This document shows positions 1 through 5,127 of a stretch of DNA of 7,850 nucleotides, in pieces. Under the pieces are notes generated by a model. It ran no database searches and was not told the DNA's origin. It worked only from the letters and a program-made list of their open reading frames with translations. The first letter of the stretch is position 1. The number at the start of each line of letters is the position of its first letter. The stretch lies in NCBI GenBank assembly GCA_014382465.1, contig JACNJP010000316.1, positions 1 to 7,850 on the forward strand, read 5' to 3'. The translations under genes were made by a program, and so were the position numbers. Source of the stretch: Planctomycetota bacterium. GTDB lineage: Bacteria > Planctomycetota > UBA1135.

Positions 1-2
1 GC

Positions 3-950
3 GCCCGCACCATCCGCTCGACCGATCCGGCGGGGCCGATCGTGGCGGTGGTGGACCGGCTCGGCCCGGAGCTCTCCGAGGCGCTGCGCCAGGATCCGCA
101 CATCGAGGAGGTCGTGCAGCCGAAGGGCGACGTGCGCCTGGCGCACCGGTCCTTCCGCGACTCCCCGACCATCGCCCGGGTCGGCGCGGTGGAGCTCGGC
201 GGTCCGGGGGTGGTGGTGATCGCCGGCCCGTGCTCGGTCGAGGGCCGCGACTTCATGCTCGAGGTGGCCGGGCTGTGCAAGCAGGCCGGCGCCCACGTGC
301 TGCGCGGCGGCGCCTACAAGCCGCGCACCAGCCCCTACAGCTTCCAGGGCTTCGGCGTCGAGGGCCTGGCCCAGCTCAAGGACGCCGGCGAGCGCTTCGG
401 CATGCCGGTGGTCAGCGAGATCATGGACGGCGCCCACCTCGCCGCCTTCGTCGACCACGACATCGACTGCCTGCAGGTCGGCGCGCGCAACATGCAGAAC
501 TTCACCCTGCTGAAGGCGATCGCGGCGGCCGGCCGGCCGGTGCTGTTGAAGCGCGGGCTGTCGGGCACGGTGGAGGAGTGGCTCTACTCGGCCGAGTACC
601 TGTGCGCCTTCGGCTCGCCGCAGGTGATCCTTTGCGAGCGCGGCATCCGCACCTTCGAGCCCGCGACCCGCAACACGCTGGACCTGACCATCCTGCCGCT
701 CCTGCGCGAGCTGACCCACCTGCCGGTGATCGTCGACCCGGCCCACGCGGTCGGGGTGGCGCGCTTCATCGCTCCGCTGGCGCGGGCGGCGGTCGCCTGC
801 GGCGCCGACGGCCTGGCGGTCGAGGTCCATCCGCGGCCCGAGGAGGCGCGCTCCGACGGCCCCCAGGCGCTGCTGCCCGGGGAACTCGCCGGCCTGCTGG
901 CGGAGACCCGGGTGATCGCCGCGGTTTGCGGCCGCCGGCTGCACGGCTGA
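3..950 (+). CDS. aroF: 3-deoxy-7-phosphoheptulonate (DAHP) synthase, type I-beta, 5'-truncated by window edge
   Basis: Condenses phosphoenolpyruvate and erythrose 4-phosphate to DAHP, the first step of the shikimate pathway, in the cytosol. The frame stays open to the left edge, and the residues before the GTG at 42 read as the end of the N-terminal ferredoxin-like regulatory domain of this family, so the true start lies outside the window and the GTG at 42 is internal. Counting from that GTG, the catalytic barrel begins near residue 56. Visible motifs are AGPCSVE (Cys64), LRGGAYKPRTSP, GARNMQN, LLKRGLSGT, ERGIRTFE, TRNTLDL, VDPAHAVG (His235), EVHP (Glu261) and SDGPQAL (Asp272). The Cys/His/Glu/Asp spacing matches the metal ligands of the Thermotoga maritima enzyme (C102, H272, E298, D309) almost exactly. 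The enzyme is probably active; the regulatory domain is mostly unseen, so feedback control cannot be judged. The gene ends with TGA at 948-950 and no partner gene follows closely. Confidence 0.95.
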   Translation, partial: ARTIRSTDPAGPIVAVVDRLGPELSEALRQDPHIEEVVQPKGDVRLAHRSFRDSPTIARVGAVELGGPGVVVIAGPCSVEGRDFMLEVAGLCKQAGAHVLRGGAYKPRTSPYSFQGFGVEGLAQLKDAGERFGMPVVSEIMDGAHLAAFVDHDIDCLQVGARNMQNFTLLKAIAAAGRPVLLKRGLSGTVEEWLYSAEYLCAFGSPQVILCERGIRTFEPATRNTLDLTILPLLRELTHLPVIVDPAHAVGVARFIAPLARAAVACGADGLAVEVHPRPEEARSDGPQALLPGELAGLLAETRVIAAVCGRRLHG

Positions 951-1433
951 GGGCGGATTGGTTCTGGACGGGCTTCGTGGCGCTTCCCGACGCGGGACGA
1001 TCCCCGGCCTCCGTGTCGAGGTTGCTTGAGGGTCACGCGCGGTGTCGGACTTGCGGGTGGAGGTCCCGCCGCGGGTACCGCCGGCGAGCCGCGGAGCGGG
1101 CTCCGGCCGTCGGGCGAGATCCAGTCGATGTCCACGAAACCGGGGAAGGTCACCCCCTGCCCTCGCGGCCTTCGAGTTCTTGGGGAACGAGATCATCGAG
1201 CTGTGGTTCCCAACCCTGCCGGATACCTGGCCACTCGTCTATCGAGATCTCGACGGTGACGGAGACCCGAGATCATCGGCGTGTCCGCCGATCGGCAGAG
1301 CCTGATCGTCCTCCGGCGCGAGGAAGCCGCCCCAGCGGAGTCTTCCGCCGAGTAGTGATCCGCCGGTGCCGCGCTCAGCAATCCATCCCAGAACGCTGGC
1401 CGCGGTGAGAGTAGTCGAGAGCGCGCCTCGCCA
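951..1433. other. Intergenic region with a degraded coding remnant
   Basis: This is 483 bases between the end of aroF and the end of the converging dehydrogenase-family gene. Apart from the FG-GAP-like remnant at 1162-1355, no frame on either strand reads like a protein family I recognise. A short hairpin (TCCCG, 3-base loop, CGGGA; 985-997) lies 35 bases after the aroF stop. It has only five base pairs and no T-run, so I do not call it a terminator. Base composition is less GC-rich than in the flanking aroF gene. Confidence 0.5.
1162..1355 (+). pseudogene. Remnant of an FG-GAP/VCBS-like repeat protein, frameshifted
   Basis: Two reading-frame segments join into one plausible protein tail. 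The first (from 1162) contains FEFLGNEIIELWF and then VYRDLDGDGD. The second (from about 1269, another frame) continues with EIIGVSADRQSLIVLRRE and stops at TAG 1353-1355. Joined, they read DLDGDGDPEIIG, the aspartate-rich calcium loop and following beta-strand typical of FG-GAP/VCBS repeats in secreted or integrin-like beta-propeller proteins. The join needs one missing base near 1267-1269. No start codon, ribosome-binding site or longer upstream coding segment is visible, so this is most likely the decayed 3' end of a lost gene. A sequencing or assembly error is an alternative explanation for the frameshift but not for the missing upstream part. The family assignment rests on one short motif and is tentative. 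Confidence 0.4.
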
Positions 1434-2591
1434 CTACGGCGACAGCACCTGCTCGCCGAGGGCCGCGTGGGGATACTCGGCCCGGCGGTCCTGGAAGGCG
1501 AGGATCGCCGGGTGCTGCACGACTCCTGCGTCGATCGCGACCGCCCGCCGGAGGGTCTCGTTCGCCTCCCAGCGCTCCCGACCGCCAAGGACATCCGGCA
1601 GGTGCACGACGAGGGCAGCGGAGATCGAGCGGGAGGCGGTCTCCCACAGGTAGCTGGGGGTGTGGTCGACCGCGTAGTAGTCCACCGTGTCGACCCGGAA
1701 CATCGGTTCCCGGAAGCTGGTGGGGCGGGCGAAGGAGAAGCCCATCCCCTCGTCGCAGCTCACGTCGATGATCAGGCTGCCTCTCCGGAGGCGGCCCACC
1801 TCTTCCTCGGTGACGAACATGAGCGGCTGTTCCGGGTCCTGGAAGGTGCCGTTCACGATGATGTCGGCGGAGCTGAGCAGGTCGAGAAAGGAGCTCTCGG
1901 TCCCGTCGTGCTCCACCGCTAAGAGCCGCTCCTCTCCCTCCTCGCCTCGACGGAGACGGAGGTAGTGGCAGCCGAGCACCTCCTCCCGCACCTGTTGATC
2001 CGGACGTTGGATGCAGATCGTGATGTCGCGGAAGCCGCGGGCCTTGAGCGCGTAGATGGCGCCGCGGCTCACCGCCCCGAAGCTGATGATGATCGCCTTG
2101 CGCTGGTTCCCGTAGTGGCCGTCGATCCCCTTGAGTTGCAGCGCGTGCAGCACGGCGCAATAGCCCGCCATCTCGTTGTTCTTGTAGAAGGTGTGCCGAC
2201 CGACGTTGCCCTTCGGGCCCCACACGAACATCTCCTCGAAGGCGATGAGCGTGAGCCGCCGATCGATCGCGACCTGCGTCATGGCGCGCTGTTGCACGCA
2301 GTGCGGCCAGCCCCAGAGGATCCCGCCGTCGCGGAGCCCTTCGAGGTCCTCGACCACCGGCTTGGGGAGGATGACGGCGCCGAGGTCTCCGAGGAGCTCC
2401 GCGCGGGAGGCGACGCCGCCCGCTCGCGCGCCGAGCTCCGCGTCCGTCAGGCCGAAGGCCTCACCGTAGCCAGTCTCGAAGACCAGGTGGGCACGCACCT
2501 CCTCGGGGAGGCGGCACAGGTGGTCGGGATGGATCGGAAAGCGATGCTCGTCCGGTTTCCGGGACGTGCCGATGACTCCAAATGTCAGCAT
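1434..2591 (-). CDS. Alanine dehydrogenase/PNT-family protein, N5-(carboxyethyl)ornithine synthase-like
   Basis: A 385-residue NAD(P)-dependent oxidoreductase of the alanine dehydrogenase/transhydrogenase fold. The N-terminal domain opens with FGVIGTSRKPDEHRFPIHP, as in the carboxyethylornithine synthase branch. LPKP (Lys77), GWPHCVQ (His97), HTFYKNNE and a Rossmann segment at residues 166-182 follow. The C-terminal part has IIDVSCDEGMGF (Asp280) and YYAVDHTPSYLW. Arg17, Lys77, His97 and Asp280 sit where alanine dehydrogenase has its pyruvate-binding and catalytic residues (R15, K75, H96, D270). The nucleotide loop is SFGAVSRGA rather than GxGxxG, as expected for this branch rather than classical alanine dehydrogenase. 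Family members reductively join or deaminate amino acids using pyruvate or a similar oxoacid; the actual substrate is unknown. The frame is open to 2930, but only the ATG at 2591 has a ribosome-binding site and begins the conserved domain. It stands alone, divergent from the 2978 gene. Confidence 0.85.
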   Translation of the reverse strand: MLTFGVIGTSRKPDEHRFPIHPDHLCRLPEEVRAHLVFETGYGEAFGLTDAELGARAGGVASRAELLGDLGAVILPKPVVEDLEGLRDGGILWGWPHCVQQRAMTQVAIDRRLTLIAFEEMFVWGPKGNVGRHTFYKNNEMAGYCAVLHALQLKGIDGHYGNQRKAIIISFGAVSRGAIYALKARGFRDITICIQRPDQQVREEVLGCHYLRLRRGEEGEERLLAVEHDGTESSFLDLLSSADIIVNGTFQDPEQPLMFVTEEEVGRLRRGSLIIDVSCDEGMGFSFARPTSFREPMFRVDTVDYYAVDHTPSYLWETASRSISAALVVHLPDVLGGRERWEANETLRRAVAIDAGVVQHPAILAFQDRRAEYPHAALGEQVLSP

Positions 2592-2595
2592 GGAA

Positions 2596-2599
2596 CTCC
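2596..2599 (-). promoter_or_regulatory. Ribosome-binding site for the 2591 start
   Basis: On the - strand the sequence reads CGGAGTTCC directly before ATG, giving GGAG four bases from the start. This, together with the conserved domain beginning at that ATG, fixes the start at 2591 rather than at the upstream end of the open frame (2930), whose extra 113 residues are low-complexity and not protein-like. Confidence 0.6.
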
Positions 2600-2641
2600 G
2601 TTGCCGAGCTCCACCATGCCGACTGGGTGATGCGACACGCA

Positions 2642-2679
2642 CGCTCGCCCGCGGATGGAATGGACCGATCGGGCGAGCG
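2642..2679. repeat. Perfect 10-bp inverted repeat (possible operator or hairpin)
   Basis: CGCTCGCCCG (2642-2651) and CGGGCGAGCG (2670-2679) are exact reverse complements separated by 18 bases. The repeat lies 51 to 88 bases upstream of the ATG of the leftward dehydrogenase-family gene. It could be an operator for a dimeric regulator or a hairpin in its leader RNA. No T-run follows, so a terminator is unlikely. Confidence 0.5.
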
Positions 2680-2824
2680 ACAGGGCTGGCTCGACCCAGT
2701 CTTGTAACGGACCGATGGCCCCGAGTCCAGCTTCGCGTGCCTCCGGCGTCCACGGTCGCCGCCGCGGCAACATCCTCCGCCGCTCCTTGGTCCGTCTGGA
2801 GCGGAGGAGGCGACGTCGGTCCAT
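2660..2824. repeat. Cluster of four GGACCGA-like motifs
   Basis: ATGGACCGAT lies at 2660-2669 (+) and ACGGACCGAT at 2707-2716 (+). On the - strand ACGGACCAAG lies at 2786-2795 and ATGGACCGAC at 2815-2824. The first two point right and the last two left. Three copies share GGACCGA exactly and the fourth has one change in those seven bases. They are confined to the divergent promoter region and may be binding sites for one regulator; this is inference from pattern only. Confidence 0.35.
2780..2804. repeat. 7-bp inverted repeat with 11-base loop
   Basis: CCGCTCC (2780-2786) pairs exactly with GGAGCGG (2798-2804) across an 11-base loop. One of the GGACCGA-like motifs lies across the left arm and loop. 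In GC-rich DNA a 7-bp match can arise by chance, so any function is uncertain. Confidence 0.3.
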
Positions 2825-2964
2825 CTGCGAGGCCGGCGGCAAGCGGCCCTGTTCCACCGCCGGAAGGGCTCGGATGAGTTTGCTTGGATGAACTCGCTGC
2901 GGAATCGTGACCACGGCTGTTACAGGCCACACTCGAGGAGGCGGTTGGTGCGAACCACCAGGGC

Positions 2965-2970
2965 TAGGAT
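2965..2970 (+). promoter_or_regulatory. Possible -10 element immediately before the 2978 gene
   Basis: TAGGAT (in GCTAGGATGG) lies seven bases before the ATG at 2978, which would give a transcript with almost no leader. No good -35 hexamer is at the usual distance; TTGGTG at 2945-2950 is only 14 bases upstream. The same stretch also contains AGGA, eight bases before the ATG, which could instead be a ribosome-binding site. Weak call. Confidence 0.2.
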
Positions 2971-2977
2971 GGTCTCC

Positions 2978-3421
2978 ATGGCTAGAGTCCACCGAACACC
3001 TGGAATCCTCGGCCTCTTGGCTCTCCTCATCGCGGCCACCCTTGGGCGGTCCCTCTGGAGCGGCACCCAGGCGGCCGGCGATCAACTCAGCGGCGCCCTC
3101 ACCTGGGAATACGCCACGTACTCCGAGGTCGTCTCGAACCAGTATGCGCGGTTCACCTTCGTTTCAGGGGCGGTGTACGAAACGACCTCTGGCGAGGAAC
3201 TGGAGTCCTCCTCCGACTCCCAAAGCCTCAGGATGGCCTTGGCGAAGAACCTCAAGATGGAGTATCCGCGCAAGACCTATTCCTTCAGCTCCAAGCACCA
3301 GATGCTCAATCTGCTCGCCCGCGAAGGATGGGAGGTCTACTTCATCGAGCGGCCGAGGAGCAGTAGCGGAGGGAGTAGCGGCACCACGATCTACGACCTC
3401 CGGAGACGAGTGGGGGCCTGA
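2978..3421 (+). CDS. Small exported protein resembling DUF4177
   Basis: A 147-residue protein. Residues 8-23 form a hydrophobic stretch (GILGLLALLIAATLG) after a basic N-terminus, followed by TQA at 30-32, a plausible signal peptidase I site, so the protein is probably exported; a single membrane anchor is the alternative. The mature part begins with TWEYATYSEV (42-51) and later has MLNLLAREGWEVYFIE (109-124) and TIYDLRRR (137-144). This order (WEY strand, 'L..L...GWE' helix and strand, final YxLRR strand) resembles DUF4177, whose function is unknown. Between them lies a long insert rich in Ser, Glu and Thr (about 60-105), plus a Ser/Gly stretch at 128-135. ATG 2978 puts a normal signal peptide at the N-terminus; ATG 2969 in the same frame is almost as good, with AGGG five bases upstream. 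The gene stands alone and its codon use is less GC-biased than in neighbours to the right. Confidence 0.65.
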   Translation: MARVHRTPGILGLLALLIAATLGRSLWSGTQAAGDQLSGALTWEYATYSEVVSNQYARFTFVSGAVYETTSGEELESSSDSQSLRMALAKNLKMEYPRKTYSFSSKHQMLNLLAREGWEVYFIERPRSSSGGSSGTTIYDLRRRVGA

Positions 3422-3441
3422 TGGTTCCACTCGATCTGGTG

Positions 3442-3466
3442 GAGGTGGTGCGAGGAGGACCACCTC
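3442..3466 (+). terminator. Hairpin after the DUF4177-like gene
   Basis: GAGGTGGT (3442-3449) and ACCACCTC (3459-3466) are exact reverse complements with a 9-base loop, starting 20 bases after the stop codon. A second, weaker palindromic stretch (GCTCGGCCGGCCTGAGC, 3467-3483) follows at once. There is no T-run, so this is either a non-canonical terminator or an RNA-stabilising 3' hairpin. Confidence 0.4.
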
Positions 3467-3509
3467 GCTCGGCCGGCCTGAGCGGGCAGCTCGGTCCCGT
3501 CACCCGCGC

Positions 3510-3515
3510 TAAACT
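3510..3515 (+). promoter_or_regulatory. Possible -10 element before the hydrolase gene
   Basis: TAAACT (within CGCTAAACTG) lies six bases before the TTG at 3522; its TAA is also the in-frame stop that limits the reading frame on the left. No Shine-Dalgarno sequence is visible before TTG 3522 or GTG 3567, so transcription from this element would give a leaderless or nearly leaderless message. No clear -35 is seen. Confidence 0.25.
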
Positions 3516-3521
3516 GCCTCT

Positions 3522-4613
3522 TTGGTCCGTCCCGCCACCGATCGTCCCGCCCCCAGCCACCGCCGCGTGATCCGGCACGACGATCCGGCGGAGGCCGCCC
3601 GCCACTCCTTCCGGCCGCACCCGCTGCTGCGCAACGGCCACGCCATGACCATCGCCGGGGTCAAGCTGCCGCGCTTCCAGCGGCGCTTCCTGGCCAGCGA
3701 GCAGCGCTTCCAGGTGCGCGTCGACGCCACCACCACGATCGTCGCCGAGGCCCACTGGCAGCCGCGCGAGGCACCGGTGGCGGTGCTGGTCCACGGGCTC
3801 TCGGCCAGCGCCAAGGCGGTCTACGTGGTCGGGGCAGCGCGCAAGGCCTGGGCGGCTGGTTTCTCGGCCGTGCGCATCAACCTGCGCACTTGCGGCGGCA
3901 CCGAGCACCTGTCGTCGACCCTCTACCACGCCGGCCTCTCGGACGACCTCGAGGCGCTGGTCGACTGGATCGCGCGCGAGCGGCGGCCGGCCTGGATCGG
4001 CGTCGCCGGCTTCAGCCTCGGCGGCGGCATCGTGCTGCACGCCGCCGCCCGCTGGGGCGGCGCGCCGCCCGACGGCGTCGCCCGGCTGTGGGTGCAGTCG
4101 GCGCCCTTCGACTTGGAGGAGACCTCCGCGGCGATGCACAGCGGCGGCTTCAACCACGTCTACGTCAGGTACTTCCTCGACGACTTCCGGCGCTCGTGGA
4201 AGCTGACGTCGCGGCTGCACCCTGAGCGCTGGCCGCGCGACGGCGTGCGCGGCATCCGTTCGGTGCGCGCCTTCGACGACCGCTGGACCGCGCCCAGCTT
4301 CGGCTGGAAGGACGCCGCCGACTACTACCGCGACGCCAGCCCGATGACGGTGCTCGACCGCATCCAGCTCTCCGGCACGGTGCTGCACGCGGCCGACGAT
4401 CCCTTCGTGCCGCTGTGCCCGGAGGCCCAGCAGGCGCTCCGGGGGCACCCGAGCCTGGAGCTGGTGGAGACCCGGCACGGCGGCCACAACGCCTTCTTCG
4501 GCCACCAGCCGGCGGTGACGGACGGCTGGCGCGACCTCGACCGCTACTGGGGCGAGAACCGCATGGCGCAGGACTTCGCCCTGGCGGCGCGGGCGGCCGG
4601 AGCGATGCCCTGA
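3522..4613 (+). CDS. YheT-type alpha/beta hydrolase (putative esterase)
   Basis: Up to 363 residues, the usual size for the YheT/ABHD1-3 group of carboxylesterase-like hydrolases, which act on acyl esters; the natural substrate is unknown. The N-terminal signature is FRPHPLLRNGHAMT (30-43). LVHGLSAS (89-96) supplies the oxyanion region. RTCGGTEHL and LYHAGLSDDL (122-143) are the conserved family segments, and GFSLGG (163-168) carries the nucleophile Ser165. HAADDPFVP (289-297) holds the acid (Asp292 or Asp293) and RHGGHN holds the catalytic histidine (His322). The start is uncertain: an in-frame TAA at 3510 leaves TTG 3522 or GTG 3567 (residue 16). ATG 3645 would remove the conserved N-terminal signature. 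Neither candidate has a ribosome-binding site. No signal peptide is visible, so the protein is probably cytosolic. It converges on the GNAT gene with 31 bases between stop codons. Confidence 0.88.
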   Translation: MVRPATDRPAPSHRRVIRHDDPAEAARHSFRPHPLLRNGHAMTIAGVKLPRFQRRFLASEQRFQVRVDATTTIVAEAHWQPREAPVAVLVHGLSASAKAVYVVGAARKAWAAGFSAVRINLRTCGGTEHLSSTLYHAGLSDDLEALVDWIARERRPAWIGVAGFSLGGGIVLHAAARWGGAPPDGVARLWVQSAPFDLEETSAAMHSGGFNHVYVRYFLDDFRRSWKLTSRLHPERWPRDGVRGIRSVRAFDDRWTAPSFGWKDAADYYRDASPMTVLDRIQLSGTVLHAADDPFVPLCPEAQQALRGHPSLELVETRHGGHNAFFGHQPAVTDGWRDLDRYWGENRMAQDFALAARAAGAMP

Positions 4614-4647
4614 GCGGGGTGCCCGCGGCCGGCGCAGGCGCCGCTCA
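4611..4647. terminator. Shared hairpin between convergent genes (possible bidirectional terminator)
   Basis: TGAGCGG (4611-4617) and CCGCTCA (4641-4647) are exact reverse complements. The outer three bases of each arm are the stop codons of the two converging genes. Further pairing is possible inside (GGTGCC 4618-4623 with GGCGCC 4637-4642, using one G-T pair) if the stem shifts. There are no flanking T-runs, so intrinsic termination is plausible but unproven. Confidence 0.4.
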
Positions 4648-5127
4648 AAGGGTCCGCGCGAGGCCGACCATCTGGCGCGACTGCAGGGCGATCGCGTAGC
4701 CCGCCGCCTCGAAGGCCCGGATGAGGCGGCGGTTGGTCTCGGCGGTGTAGGTCATCGCCCGGGGCAGCCGGCGCTCCCTCATCCAGGACTCGCCCGCGCG
4801 GAGCAGGGCGGCGGCGATGCCTTGCCGGCGGCGGTCGGGGGCGACGTAGACGGTCGAGAACAGGCCGATCTCGCCACCGGCCTCGTCGGAGTCGATCCGG
4901 ACGATGGCGTGGCCGGCGATGGTGCCGTCGTCGAGCTCGGCGAGGAACACCTGCCCGACGTGGTCCCCGCCCTCGAGGTGCTGGCGGACCCGCCGGCGCA
5001 GCCAGTCCATCGTGTACATCGCGGCGCCGGTCCGCTCCCCGAGGACCTCCACCAAGGTCGCCCGCATGCGGCTGGCGACGAGTTCGATCTCCTCCGGCCG
5101 CGAGGGCTCGAGGGGCCGGATCCTCAA
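4645..5127 (-). CDS. GNAT family N-acetyltransferase
   Basis: A 160-residue single-domain acetyltransferase that would transfer an acetyl group from acetyl-CoA to an amine; the substrate is unknown. The core is seen in the strand AGHAIVRID (71-79), then STVYVAPDRRRQGIAAALL (91-109), which contains the (Q/R)xxGx(G/A) acetyl-CoA pyrophosphate loop (R100, G103, A105). The helix around ESWM, YTAETN (127-132) and FEAAGY (139-144) follow, the usual order of GNAT motifs. The start is taken as TTG at 5127, because the sequence TTGA there overlaps the TGA of the preceding gene by four bases and gives a typical length; the next in-frame methionine (residue 21) would cut into the first helix. No strong ribosome-binding site is seen, which suits translational coupling. 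It is the last gene of the left-running operon. A small protein or metabolite linked to that operon is a possible target, but this is only inference. Confidence 0.85.
   Translation of the reverse strand: MRIRPLEPSRPEEIELVASRMRATLVEVLGERTGAAMYTMDWLRRRVRQHLEGGDHVGQVFLAELDDGTIAGHAIVRIDSDEAGGEIGLFSTVYVAPDRRRQGIAAALLRAGESWMRERRLPRAMTYTAETNRRLIRAFEAAGYAIALQSRQMVGLARTL

Larger units (their letters stand above)
2592..2977. other. Divergent intergenic/regulatory region
   Basis: This is 386 bases between two genes that point away from each other, so it should hold both promoters. No frame in it reads like a protein. It contains the perfect inverted repeat at 2642-2679, the hairpin at 2780-2804 and four copies of a GGACCGA-like motif between 2660 and 2824, all listed separately. 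No convincing -35/-10 pair is seen for the leftward gene. Confidence 0.55.

Noticed and set aside
985..997. Hairpin TCCCG-ACG-CGGGA after aroF as a terminator
   Set aside because: Only five base pairs, a three-base loop and no T-run; too weak to support.
230..1408. Long + strand frame crossing the aroF stop
   Set aside because: Within aroF it is an out-of-frame, Arg/Ala/Gly-rich shadow, and past 950 it shows no recognisable domain.
2592..2930. 113-residue N-terminal extension of the dehydrogenase-family protein
   Set aside because: The extension is low-complexity and not protein-like, while ATG 2591 has a GGAG ribosome-binding site and starts the conserved domain.
2787..3531. Ten-base word TTGGTCCGTC present at both 2787-2796 and 3522-3531
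   Set aside because: In a window of this size several repeated ten-base words are expected by chance, and the second copy overlaps the hydrolase start.
3342..4505. Long open frame on the - strand opposite the alpha/beta hydrolase
   Set aside because: Low-complexity His/Arg/Gly-rich translation; the + strand holds an intact hydrolase with full catalytic motifs.
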